Source: Desulfovibrio sp.
Lineage (GTDB): Bacteria; Desulfobacterota; Desulfovibrionia; Desulfovibrionales; Desulfovibrionaceae
DNA: 44,004 bases
Direction: 5' to 3'
Assembly (NCBI RefSeq): GCF_014803725.1
Contig: NZ_JAAVBE010000003.1
Coordinates: 42,473 to 86,476 of the forward strand
The position numbers and the translations under genes were made by a program. Positions 26,806-34,235 of the stretch are shown in pieces. Below the pieces are notes generated by a model that saw only the letters and a program-made list of their open reading frames with translations, did no database searches and had not been told where the DNA came from. Each line of letters begins with the position of its first letter. Positions within the stretch are counted from its first letter, which is position 1.

Positions 26806-27767
26806 CTCCGCAAGCATACAAAACCCTGGTGGGCGCCTTCGTGGTGGGGGGCATCGTGCTCTTCACGCTCGGCATCATCCTGCTCGGCGGCGGGCGCCTG
26901 TTCAACAACGACGTGGAATATGTGCTCTATTTCGACGGCTCGGTGAGCGGCCTGTCCATCGGCGCGCCCGTGGTCTTCCGCGGCGTGCCCATGGGCAGCG
27001 TCACGCAGATAAGCCTCGTGGCCAACGCGCGCGACTCCAACGTGACCATCCCGGTCACCATCCGCATCGACGAGCGCAGCTTCATCCGGGCGAGCGGCCG
27101 GGCACTTTCCGAGTCCGCCCAGCAGGAGATCATCCGCCGCATGGTGGAGCGCGGCCTCAGGGCGCGCCTCCAGCTCCAGAGCCTCATCACCGGCCAGTAC
27201 CGCGTGGAGCTCGACTTCTTCCCCGATACGCCCATGAATTTCCGCTCGGCCACGCCTGATCTCGAGATTCCCACGGTGCCATCGCCCATCGACACGCTCC
27301 AGCGCACGCTGGCGCGCATCCCCATCGACCAGCTCATGGGCGCGCTCTCCAACATCCTTGAAAATGTCTCGGCCGCCGTAGGCAACGGCCAGCTCAAGGC
27401 CGGCATCGAGGCCTTCACCGCCACCTTCACGGAGACGCAGCGCCTGCTCTCCGACAGCTCCCTCAGGCACTCGCTGGAAAACACGCTCTCGCAGGTGGAC
27501 GGCGCCAGCCGCGCCATGCAGAAGGAACTGCCGGGGGCTCTCGCCTCCTTCCATTCGGCCATGGACAATCTCGCCCAGGCGGCGGAGCGCCTGCGCCGCG
27601 TGGCCGACTCCGCCGAGAACACGCTCGGCCGCGATTCGCCCACCATGAACGAGGTGCGCCGCCTGCTCACGGAATCCATCTCCGCCGTGCGCTCCCTGCG
27701 CAACCTCGCGGACATGCTCGAACGCAACCCCGAAGCCCTGCTCATGGGCAGGCAAGGAAAACGCTGA
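26802..27767 (+). CDS. mlaD: MlaD-type MCE-domain protein
   Basis: 321 residues. An N-terminal TM anchor (about 10-30, VGAFVVGGIVLFTLGIILLGG) leads into a periplasmic MCE domain (about 40-120, with SGLSIGAPVVFRGVPMGSVTQI). A long helical region with a heptad-like pattern follows (about 180-310, IDQLMGALSNILENV and MDNLAQAAERLRRVADSAENTL). This is the longer PqiB/YebT-like MCE style. MCE proteins form hexameric tunnels that ferry phospholipids. It overlaps mlaF upstream and the lipoprotein gene downstream by one base. Confidence 0.93.
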   Translation: MTPQAYKTLVGAFVVGGIVLFTLGIILLGGGRLFNNDVEYVLYFDGSVSGLSIGAPVVFRGVPMGSVTQISLVANARDSNVTIPVTIRIDERSFIRASGRALSESAQQEIIRRMVERGLRARLQLQSLITGQYRVELDFFPDTPMNFRSATPDLEIPTVPSPIDTLQRTLARIPIDQLMGALSNILENVSAAVGNGQLKAGIEAFTATFTETQRLLSDSSLRHSLENTLSQVDGASRAMQKELPGALASFHSAMDNLAQAAERLRRVADSAENTLGRDSPTMNEVRRLLTESISAVRSLRNLADMLERNPEALLMGRQGKR

Positions 27768-28366
27768 TGCCCCGCATACTCACGCTCCTGGCGCTTCTGG
27801 CCCTCGGTCTCGCGGCGCTCGCCGGCTGCGGCCGCAGCAAGCCCACCAATTATTATCTCCTCGAAAGCGGCATGCCGCCCGTGACGGCCGACGACCTGCC
27901 CCCCGCCACCCTGCGCGTGGCCATGGTGGAGGTGCCGAGCTACCTCAACCGCAACAATATCGTGAGCCGCGTTGCGGGCGAGACACGCCTCATCCTCGCC
28001 GAGTTCCACCTCTGGGCGGAGCCCGTGAGCAATGGCGTGCGCCGCGTGGTGGAGGAGACCCTGACCCCGCCCCTGCTCGAGGCGGGCGTGACGGTGCTGC
28101 CCACGGGCACGGCCAATGGCGGGGACTATGTGCTGCTCATCGACGTGCAGCGGCTGGACGGCAATTTCAACGAAAAGGCTGTGCTGGAAAGCCGCTGGAC
28201 CCTTCTCGACAAAAAGGAGGCGCCGCTCGCCGACGGCATCTTCGCCGCCGAGGAGATGGTCGGGGGCAACGACTACAATGTGCTCGTGGCCGCGGAAAGC
28301 CGCCTCGTGCGCCGCATGGGTGACTATCTCGCCGAAAAGCTGCCGCCGCTGCTCAAGCGCCGCTGA
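27767..28366 (+). CDS. PqiC-like ABC-type transport auxiliary lipoprotein
   Basis: 199 residues. A lipoprotein signal ends in the lipobox LAGC (Cys about residue 20), followed by GRSKPTNYYLLESG, the opening of PqiC/YmbA-type (ABC auxiliary lipoprotein) proteins. A conserved LAEFHLWAEPVSNGVRRVVEE segment matches the family's RLEYHRWAEPL-type motif. It is probably an outer-membrane-anchored partner of the MCE protein. It occupies the place MlaC or MlaA would have; neither is present nearby. The ATG overlaps the mlaD stop by one base. Confidence 0.88.
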   Translation: MPRILTLLALLALGLAALAGCGRSKPTNYYLLESGMPPVTADDLPPATLRVAMVEVPSYLNRNNIVSRVAGETRLILAEFHLWAEPVSNGVRRVVEETLTPPLLEAGVTVLPTGTANGGDYVLLIDVQRLDGNFNEKAVLESRWTLLDKKEAPLADGIFAAEEMVGGNDYNVLVAAESRLVRRMGDYLAEKLPPLLKRR

Positions 28367-28588
28367 GGTTGGCCGCGCCCCGGCCCACGCGGAAGATAGG
28401 CGTGCCCGGCGAAGATTTCAGGCAAGAAATTGCCGTTCCCGCCGCTTTACGGACGCACGCGGCCCGCGCTATCCTGCACCTGACGGGGCAGGGCCTTCCC
28501 TGCCGCCATCTGCGTTTTTGCGGCCGGCCTCAGGCGGTGAAAACGCGACCCCCAGCCCGCGCGGCAAAGCCGCGCAAGGAGGTTCCCC

Positions 28589-29275
28589 ATGGCTGCCACT
28601 TTTCGCCCCTCCCGGCGCTTCTTCCTGAAACAGACTGCCACCGGCGCCTTGGCGCTGGGCCTGCTGCCCCTCGTGGGCTGCGCCGCCCCGGCCTGGGGCG
28701 CGGAGGCCCAGGCTCCGGCCGCCGGCGCCGCTGCCGCGGCCAAGCCCAAGAAGCCGCTGGTGGTGTATTTTTCCCACAGCGGCAACACGCGCAAACTCGC
28801 GGAGATCATCCACAAGAAGGTGGGCGGAGACCTCCTCGAAATCGAGCCCGCCACGGCCTACCCCTCCGACTACCAGGCAACGGTGGACCTCGCCAAGAAA
28901 GAGCAGCAGGAGAACGCGCGCCCGGCCGTGAAGACCAAGATCGCCGACCCGGACGAATACGGCGTCATCTTCCTCGGCTATCCCAACTGGTGGAGCAGCA
29001 TGCCCATGCCGGTGTGGACCTTTGTGGAGCAGAACAAGCTCGACGGCCACACCATCGCCCCCTTTGACACGCATGGCGGCGGCGGGCTCGGCCACAGCGT
29101 GGACGACCTCAAGAAGCTGGTGCCCCACTCCAAGGTGCTCAAGGGCCTCGCCGTGCGCGGCACGGCCGCTGGCGGCGCGGAAAAGGACGTGGAAAAGTGG
29201 CTCGAGGGCCTGGGCAACGCCCTCATCATGACCACCACGGGCAACCCGGCCATCTATCCCGACGGCGCCTACTGA
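28589..29275 (+). CDS. Tat-exported flavodoxin
   Basis: 228 residues. The N-terminus SRRFFLKQTATGALALGLLPLVGC is an almost ideal twin-arginine signal with a possible lipobox LVGC. A short Ala-rich linker precedes the flavodoxin domain (about 55-228). It has the FMN-phosphate loop SHSGNTRKLAEII, the ring-binding loop GYPNWWSSMPMPV and a late DTHGGGGLGHS loop. Flavodoxins are normally cytoplasmic electron carriers. A Tat signal means it is folded with FMN before export and probably works at the periplasmic face. ATG 28589 has an excellent AAGGAGG. Its electron partner is not identified here. Confidence 0.92.
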   Translation: MAATFRPSRRFFLKQTATGALALGLLPLVGCAAPAWGAEAQAPAAGAAAAAKPKKPLVVYFSHSGNTRKLAEIIHKKVGGDLLEIEPATAYPSDYQATVDLAKKEQQENARPAVKTKIADPDEYGVIFLGYPNWWSSMPMPVWTFVEQNKLDGHTIAPFDTHGGGGLGHSVDDLKKLVPHSKVLKGLAVRGTAAGGAEKDVEKWLEGLGNALIMTTTGNPAIYPDGAY

Positions 29276-29295
29276 GCTTTCAACGCCTGAACGCG

Positions 29296-29336
29296 GAAGG
29301 GCCTTGCGCCGCAAAGGCGCGAGGCCCTTCATTTTT
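29296..29336 (+). terminator. Rho-independent terminator of the flavodoxin gene
   Basis: GAAGGGCCTTGCGCC pairs with GGCGCGAGGCCCTTC around a five-base loop, about 15 bp with one T-G mismatch. ATTTTT follows at once. It lies 20 bases after the flavodoxin stop. Confidence 0.9.
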
Positions 29337-29373
29337 GGGGTGAGGGCGGTCCCACCCTGATATTTTTCGCCGC

Positions 29374-29404
29374 GCCCGAATGCCAGGCACGCCTTCGGGC
29401 ATTT
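29374..29404 (+). terminator. Second terminator-like hairpin before the tetR stop
   Basis: The 7-bp arms GCCCGAA (29374-29380) and TTCGGGC (29394-29400) flank a 13-base loop, followed by ATTTT on the plus strand. It sits 38 bases past the first terminator, on the plus strand, beside the converging tetR gene end. On the minus strand the stem has no adjacent T-tract. Confidence 0.45.
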
Positions 29405-30055
29405 TCACTTCTTCGCTTCTTCCACTCCCATGACTGGCGGCAAAAGTTTCACCCCGCGCACGGCGATGGCGAGCAATTCCGCCTGACAGATGTCCCGCTC
29501 GCGCGCCTGCAGGGTCAGGCCTTCGAAATAATTGGTCAGCGAGCCGGTGATGGCCGGGATGTCCGTATCCGCCGGGATCTCCCGGTCGCGCACGGCCTTT
29601 TTCAGGCGCTCCCGGAAGACCTGGCGCGTGTCCGCGCGCATGTCCGCGATGGTGGCGAGGATGCGCTCCTCCCGGGCGGGCAGCGTCAGGGCGGAAAACA
29701 CGGTCAGGCAGCCGCAGGGCGCGTCCGGCGAAAGCAATATCCTCGCTGTGGCGGCAAAAAGATTCTTTGTCGCCTCATATAAATTTTCCTCGGTGAGATA
29801 GCGCGCGAAGACCGGCCCCCAGTAGGTCGCCTTGTAAAAGGCCAGCGCCTCCAGAAAAAGCTCGGCCTTGCTGCCGAAGGCGCAGTAGAGGCTTGGCGAC
29901 TTGATGCCCATGGCCCGGCAGAGCTGGCTCATGGTGGTCTGCATGTAGCCCTGCTCCCAAAAGAGCCTGAGCGCGTTGCGCAGGGCGAGCTCCCGGTCGA
30001 ATTCCCGCGGGCGCCCCCGCTGGGAGCGCTTTTCGGCAACAGGCTCTTCGGTCAT
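29405..30055 (-). CDS. TetR-family transcriptional regulator
   Basis: 216 residues from ATG 30055, which follows GGGGAGGA. The N-terminal HTH (about 10-60) includes REFDRELALRNALRLFWEQGYMQTTMSQLCRAMGIKSPSLYCAFGSKAELF, a clear TetR DNA-binding domain. The C-terminal ligand domain contains CGC (APCGCLTVF), a possible redox or metal site. It is divergent from the FrnE-like oxidoreductase gene, with a shared 158-base promoter region. It probably represses that gene or the operon; the ligand is unknown. Confidence 0.9.
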   Translation of the reverse strand: MTEEPVAEKRSQRGRPREFDRELALRNALRLFWEQGYMQTTMSQLCRAMGIKSPSLYCAFGSKAELFLEALAFYKATYWGPVFARYLTEENLYEATKNLFAATARILLSPDAPCGCLTVFSALTLPAREERILATIADMRADTRQVFRERLKKAVRDREIPADTDIPAITGSLTNYFEGLTLQARERDICQAELLAIAVRGVKLLPPVMGVEEAKK

Positions 30056-30100
30056 GGGCGTCCTCCCCGCGCGGCGGCGAAAATCCGGCCGCGCCGGCCA

Positions 30101-30151
30101 TTGCATGTTTTTTTGCCAAGTGCTATAAAATCTTCAGGGCGGACAGGTCCG
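30101..30151 (+). promoter_or_regulatory. Promoter of the FrnE-like gene with a candidate TetR operator
   Basis: TTGCAT (30101-30106) and TATAAA (30124-30129) are 17 bases apart on the plus strand. Just downstream, CGGACAGGTCCG (30140-30151) is a 12-base palindrome with a two-base centre inside a longer imperfect dyad. It is well placed to block transcription if bound by the divergently encoded TetR protein. Confidence 0.5.
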
Positions 30152-30213
30152 TCCCGGCGGCCATTTGTGCCGATGGTAGTTCACTTCCCCCTTCAAGGCA
30201 ACGGAGAACGCAG

Positions 30214-30912
30214 ATGCACATCATATACTGGAGCGACTACGCGTGCCCCTATTGCTACATCGCCGAGCGCCGGCTGCACAACGCCATCAGGGCGCTGGGC
30301 ATGGAAGCCGAGGTCACGTTCGAGCCCCGCGCCTTCGAGCTCGACCCGGGCGCCCCCAAGACGGTGCAGTCCGACACGGCCACCCGCTTTGCCCGCAAAT
30401 ACGGGCTGCCGCTGGTGCAGGCGCAAGCCCAGATCGAGCATATCTCGGCCCTCGGGCGCGAGGCGGGCATCGACTTCCGCTACGCGACCACGCAATACAC
30501 CAACACCTTCGACGCCCACCGCCTGATGAAGCTCGCGCTCGCCACTGGCGACAAGGAAATCGCCGCCAAAACCAACGAACTGCTCTTTGCGGCCTATTTC
30601 ACGAAAAACCTCAGGCTCGCGGACGAGTCCACCCTCTTGGACGCGGGCACGGAGGCCGGCCTCGAGCGCGAAAAGATCCTCGCCATGCTCCATTCCGACG
30701 AATTTGCCGACGAAGTACGCGCCGACGAACGCGCCGCGGCCGAGCGCGGTGTGCGCGGGGTGCCCTTTTTCCTCTTCCCGGACGGCATGACCATCCCCGG
30801 GGCCATCTCCGAGCGGGACTTCAAGGAACTGTTGCAGCGCAACCGCACGAGCGCCCCGGCGGCGCAGCAATGCGGCCCCGAGGGCTGCGCGGTCGATTTC
30901 GGCCGCAAATAA
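30214..30912 (+). CDS. DsbA-family oxidoreductase, FrnE-like
   Basis: 232 residues with no signal peptide, so probably cytoplasmic. The opening IYWSDYACPYCYIAERRL places the redox motif CPYC at about residues 11-14. The cis-Pro loop is GVRGVPFFLFPDG. The C-terminal QCGPEGCAVDF carries a second Cys pair, as seen in FrnE proteins. The helical insertion (about 60-170) is family-typical. FrnE-type enzymes act as disulfide isomerases or in oxidative-stress protection. ATG 30214 follows GGAGAA. The gene is divergent from tetR and 45 bases upstream of the MBL hydrolase gene. Confidence 0.9.
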   Translation: MHIIYWSDYACPYCYIAERRLHNAIRALGMEAEVTFEPRAFELDPGAPKTVQSDTATRFARKYGLPLVQAQAQIEHISALGREAGIDFRYATTQYTNTFDAHRLMKLALATGDKEIAAKTNELLFAAYFTKNLRLADESTLLDAGTEAGLEREKILAMLHSDEFADEVRADERAAAERGVRGVPFFLFPDGMTIPGAISERDFKELLQRNRTSAPAAQQCGPEGCAVDFGRK

Positions 30913-30957
30913 CCGCCGCAAGGGCGGCCCTTTCCCCCATTCCCGCAGGAGCAAGCC

Positions 30958-31587
30958 ATGATCCAGCGTGTGGAAGTCAAGGATGTTTTCGCGGAAAACG
31001 CCTATTTCTTCATCGACCCGGCAACGCGCCAGGGCTTTCTCATCGACCCCGGCGCCGAGCCCGAGCGCCTTTTCCAGATTATCGAGCAGAACGGCCTCGA
31101 CATCCAGGCCATCCTGCTGACCCACGGGCATTTCGACCACACGGGCGCCATCCCCTTCCTCCATGAGCGGCTCGGCGTACCCTACTATATCTCGCCTCCC
31201 GGCGAGGCCTACCTCACCGACCCGGCGCTCAACCTGAGCCAGGAATGCGGGCGCTGGTCCGTGCTCACCGAGGCGAAGTTCTTCAAGCCCGGGGATTTCA
31301 TCTCCCTGCCGGCGAACCCGCGCTTCGGGCTCACCGTCATCGCCACGCCGGGGCACACGCCGGATTCCGTCACCTTTTACAGCGCGGCGGAAAACGCGGC
31401 CTTCGTGGGCGACACCATCTTCAGGGGCGGCCCGGGCATCACGCGCTTCCCGGGGGGCAACGAGCGCGACCTGTACGCCAGCATCATGGACCGCATCCTC
31501 ACTCTCCCGGACGCGACCACCCTCTATTCGGGCCACACGCCGCCCACCAGCGTGGGGGAGGAAAAGCCCGCGTATATGGGGGCCTGA
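30958..31587 (+). CDS. MBL-fold metallohydrolase (glyoxalase II-like)
   Basis: 209-residue metallo-beta-lactamase-fold hydrolase. The metal motif THGHFDHTG (HxHxDH) comes after the LIDPGAEPERLF strand. Later ligands are in ATPGHTPDSVTFY, FVGDTIFRGGPG and YSGHTPPTSVGEE. This pattern and length match the glyoxalase II / YcbL / persulfide-dioxygenase-like branch, though the exact thioester or persulfide substrate cannot be told from sequence. AGGAG precedes ATG 30958. It probably shares a transcript with the FrnE-like gene upstream and the DUF262-like gene two bases downstream. Confidence 0.9.
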   Translation: MIQRVEVKDVFAENAYFFIDPATRQGFLIDPGAEPERLFQIIEQNGLDIQAILLTHGHFDHTGAIPFLHERLGVPYYISPPGEAYLTDPALNLSQECGRWSVLTEAKFFKPGDFISLPANPRFGLTVIATPGHTPDSVTFYSAAENAAFVGDTIFRGGPGITRFPGGNERDLYASIMDRILTLPDATTLYSGHTPPTSVGEEKPAYMGA

Positions 31588-31589
31588 CC

Positions 31590-32462
31590 ATGGCCGCCGT
31601 CAACACGCAACGCGCCCTCGACCTTGAGGAAGTGGCCGCCTGGAAGGTGAACTGCCCGGACGCCGGCGAGCAGAAGATCGCGCTCAAGGCTGATTCGGCC
31701 GGCTTCAACTGGTCCGCGCAGGATGTGGAAAACTTCTGGGAGGCCGTGGTCAGCGGGCGCCCGCTGGGCAGCTTCACGCTCCGGCGCGGGGACGGCCTCC
31801 CCGTGCTGGAGGACGGCGAGCAGCGCGCCACCGCCGTGGCCCTGGGTTTTTATGACCCGTGGGAGAAAAATGCCGACGCCTGGGAGGGCCTGCAAAAGGA
31901 GGGCATGCGCCGCTTCTCGCCGCAGCCGGAAGGGCCGCGCGGCATCCTGTGGATAGATTTGGCAAAACCCGCGCAGGAGGGCGTCTCCTACGTGTTCCGC
32001 CTCGTCACCCATGACGAGCCCTGGGGCTTCTTGCGCAACCGAAAGGGGCATTTGCCCGCGCACGGCGCGCGCCTCGCGTGGGAGAACTTCATCCGCGTCG
32101 TTCGCTGCCAGAAGGAGATCCCGGCCAACGAGTCCCTCCCGGGCTGGGCCAGCGGCGACACCCTGCCGCTCGCCTGGGCATGGCCGTGGGACGCGAAAAC
32201 GCCCATGCCCTTCAGCCTGCTCTGCGAGCTCGCCGGCATCGCCACGCCCGAATGGGAAGAATTTTTGCTGTTCAGCATAGAAAACAACCCCATGTGGCAG
32301 CTCGACTGCCCCATGCCCACGGCGGCCACGCATTGCTGGAAGGAAAAGATCTGCCAGATCCTCAAGCACCGCGAAGGCGAGGACTACCAGCGCCTCTCCG
32401 CGCTCGTGAAGCTGCTCCCCGGGGCGCTCAAGGGGCGCATCCCCGTGGTGGAGGCAGAGTGA
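31590..32462 (+). CDS. DUF262-like (GmrSD N-terminal type) small protein
   Basis: 290 residues from ATG 31590. The region 37-85 has NWSAQDVENFWEAVVSG, LGSFTL and LEDGEQRATAVALGF. This is a diverged form of the DGQQR motif and its lead-in in DUF262 domains, the nucleotide-dependent part of GmrSD type IV systems. FRLVTHDEPWGF (136-147) resembles a second conserved DUF262 stretch. No HNH nuclease or second subunit is present, and the rest (Trp-rich, acidic) is unrecognised. It starts two bases after the MBL gene, so it is co-transcribed. The function is unknown; a defence or DNA-processing role is possible but not shown. Confidence 0.7.
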   Translation: MAAVNTQRALDLEEVAAWKVNCPDAGEQKIALKADSAGFNWSAQDVENFWEAVVSGRPLGSFTLRRGDGLPVLEDGEQRATAVALGFYDPWEKNADAWEGLQKEGMRRFSPQPEGPRGILWIDLAKPAQEGVSYVFRLVTHDEPWGFLRNRKGHLPAHGARLAWENFIRVVRCQKEIPANESLPGWASGDTLPLAWAWPWDAKTPMPFSLLCELAGIATPEWEEFLLFSIENNPMWQLDCPMPTAATHCWKEKICQILKHREGEDYQRLSALVKLLPGALKGRIPVVEAE

Positions 32463-32546
32463 AGCGGGCGCCCCGCAGGTTGTGACGGCGTGCGCCCGGC
32501 AACGCGGCGCTTGCGCGCGGGCGCGCTTGCGGCTAGTCTCGCGCCC

Positions 32547-33689
32547 ATGGCTCACCCTGTCTTTACACTGGAACACCAGGACGGCGCGGCCCGGGCCGGG
32601 CGCCTCGCCACCGCCCACGGCGTCATCCCCACGCCCATCTTCATGCCCGTGGGCACCGTGGGCTCGGTCAAGGCGCTGGCGCCCGACGACCTGACGGCCA
32701 TCGGCGCGCCCATCATCCTTGGCAATACCTATCACCTCTATCTGCGCCCGGGCGACGAGCGAATCGCGCGGATGGGCGGGCTGCACCGCTTCGCCTCCTG
32801 GCCCGGGGCCATCCTGACGGACAGCGGCGGCTTCCAGGTCTTCAGCCTGAGCGGCTTGCGCAAGCTCCGCGAGGAGGGGGTGGAGTTCCGCTCGCACCTC
32901 GACGGCTCGCGCCACCTCTTCACCCCGGAATCGGTGGTGAAGATCCAGCGCAATCTCCATTCCGACATCATGATGGCCCTCGACGAATGCGTGCCCTATG
33001 GCGCGGACTACGCCTATACCGAGCGCTCCGTGGGCCTTACCACGCGCTGGGCGGCGCGGGCGCGCGCGGCGTGGCCCGCGGGCTCGGGGCCGAACCTGCT
33101 CTTCGGCATCGTGCAGGGTGGCTTTTTTGAAGATTTGCGCCGGCGTTCGGCGGAGGAGCTTAGGGCGCTCGACTTTGACGGCTATGCCATCGGCGGCCTT
33201 TCCGTGGGTGAAAGCAAGGCCGAGCTGCACGCCATGCTGCGCATGACGGCGCCGCTGCTGCCCGAAGGCAAGGCCCGCTACCTCATGGGCGTGGGCACGC
33301 CGCTCGACATCGTGCTCGGCATCCAGGCCGGGGTGGACATGTTCGACTGCGTTCTGCCCACGCGCAACGCGCGCAACGGCACGCTCTACACGTCCGAAGG
33401 CAAGATCAACATCAAGAGGCGGGAATATGCCGAAGATGAAGGCCCGCTCGACCCGGCGTGCGGCTGCTACACCTGCCGCACCTTCTCGCGCGCCTATCTG
33501 CGGCACCTTTTCGTGAGCAAGGAGCTTCTGTCCTTCCGGCTCAACTCCCTGCACAACCTGACCTATTTTCTCGACCTCATGCGCGGGGCGCGCGCGGCCA
33601 TCCTGGAAGACCGCTTTGCGCCCTATGCGGCCGGCATCGCCGCGCTCTACCCGGACGAAGCGGCGAAAGCGGAAATTCCGGACTTCTGA
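32547..33689 (+). CDS. tgt: tRNA-guanine transglycosylase (queuine tRNA-ribosyltransferase)
   Basis: 380 residues. The active-site loop is [12 protein letters not shown]. The nucleophile region is [18 protein letters not shown], with the catalytic Asp in FDCVLPTR. The zinc site [17 protein letters not shown] supplies three Cys and a His. The enzyme swaps guanine-34 for preQ1 in tRNAs with GUN anticodons. ATG 32547 gives the usual N-terminus; upstream frame codons are Arg/Ala-rich. The gap from the DUF262-like gene is 84 bases. It converges with a VUT-type transporter gene three bases away, suggesting queuosine-precursor salvage. Confidence 0.97.
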   Translation: MAHPVFTLEHQDGAARAGRLATAHGVIPTPIFMPVGTVGSVKALAPDDLTAIGAPIILGNTYHLYLRPGDERIARMGGLHRFASWPGAILTDSGGFQVFSLSGLRKLREEGVEFRSHLDGSRHLFTPESVVKIQRNLHSDIMMALDECVPYGADYAYTERSVGLTTRWAARARAAWPAGSGPNLLFGIVQGGFFEDLRRRSAEELRALDFDGYAIGGLSVGESKAELHAMLRMTAPLLPEGKARYLMGVGTPLDIVLGIQAGVDMFDCVLPTRNARNGTLYTSEGKINIKRREYAEDEGPLDPACGCYTCRTFSRAYLRHLFVSKELLSFRLNSLHNLTYFLDLMRGARAAILEDRFAPYAAGIAALYPDEAAKAEIPDF

Positions 33690-33692
33690 TAC

Positions 33693-34193
33693 CTACGCCG
33701 GGGCTGCGCCCGGCATGGCCTCGCGCCGCTCGCGGCGGCGCACCAGGAAGAAGACCACAAAGGCGCCCGCCAGCTTGGACAGGCTCATGGCCACGATGCC
33801 CTCGGCCGAGGCGATGCCGATGAGCAGCAGGAAGACGAGGCTGTCCAGCGGCGCACCCAGAAGGCTCGAGAGCAGGATGCGCTGCGAAAAGGGCTTGCGG
33901 GTGAAGGTGAAAAGCCCCCAGTCGCCCAATTCGCCCACGGCAAAGGCCGCGGCGCTGGCCAGCGCGAGCTCCGGCGAGGCCATCCACCAGCTCACGGCGC
34001 AGCCCACGAGCATGGCCCAGAGGATATGGTGGCCGACACGGCGTTGCGCGAAATCCCGCACCACGAAGACAAAGCCCACGATGAGCGACGCCGGGGACCA
34101 CAGTTCGCCGTTGGGCAGTTCCAGGAGCGGCGTGACCACAAAGAGCCAGTTGACCCCAACGATGAGCGCCATGTAGGTGAAGAGCGAAGGCAT
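33693..34193 (-). CDS. VUT-family (YhhQ-like) queuosine-precursor-type transporter
   Basis: 166-residue membrane protein with five to six TM segments, beginning MPSLFTYMALIVGVNWLFVV. The stretch VGFVFVVRDFAQRRVGHHILWAMLVG resembles the signature region of the VUT/YhhQ family. This family includes ECF-independent uptake proteins for preQ0, preQ1 or queuine. Its placement next to tgt, tail to tail, supports that reading. Specificity is inferred. Length is slightly short for the family but complete, with a basic C-terminus. Confidence 0.8.
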   Translation of the reverse strand: MPSLFTYMALIVGVNWLFVVTPLLELPNGELWSPASLIVGFVFVVRDFAQRRVGHHILWAMLVGCAVSWWMASPELALASAAAFAVGELGDWGLFTFTRKPFSQRILLSSLLGAPLDSLVFLLLIGIASAEGIVAMSLSKLAGAFVVFFLVRRRERREAMPGAAPA

Positions 34194-34235
34194 GGCGGCA
34201 CACTAGGCCACGGGCGCGCCGGCGTCAAGCGAGGC

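Noticed and set aside
28430-28500. Promoter-like TTACGG and TATCCT before the flavodoxin gene
   Set aside because: Both boxes match poorly, so I could not separate them from background in GC-rich DNA.
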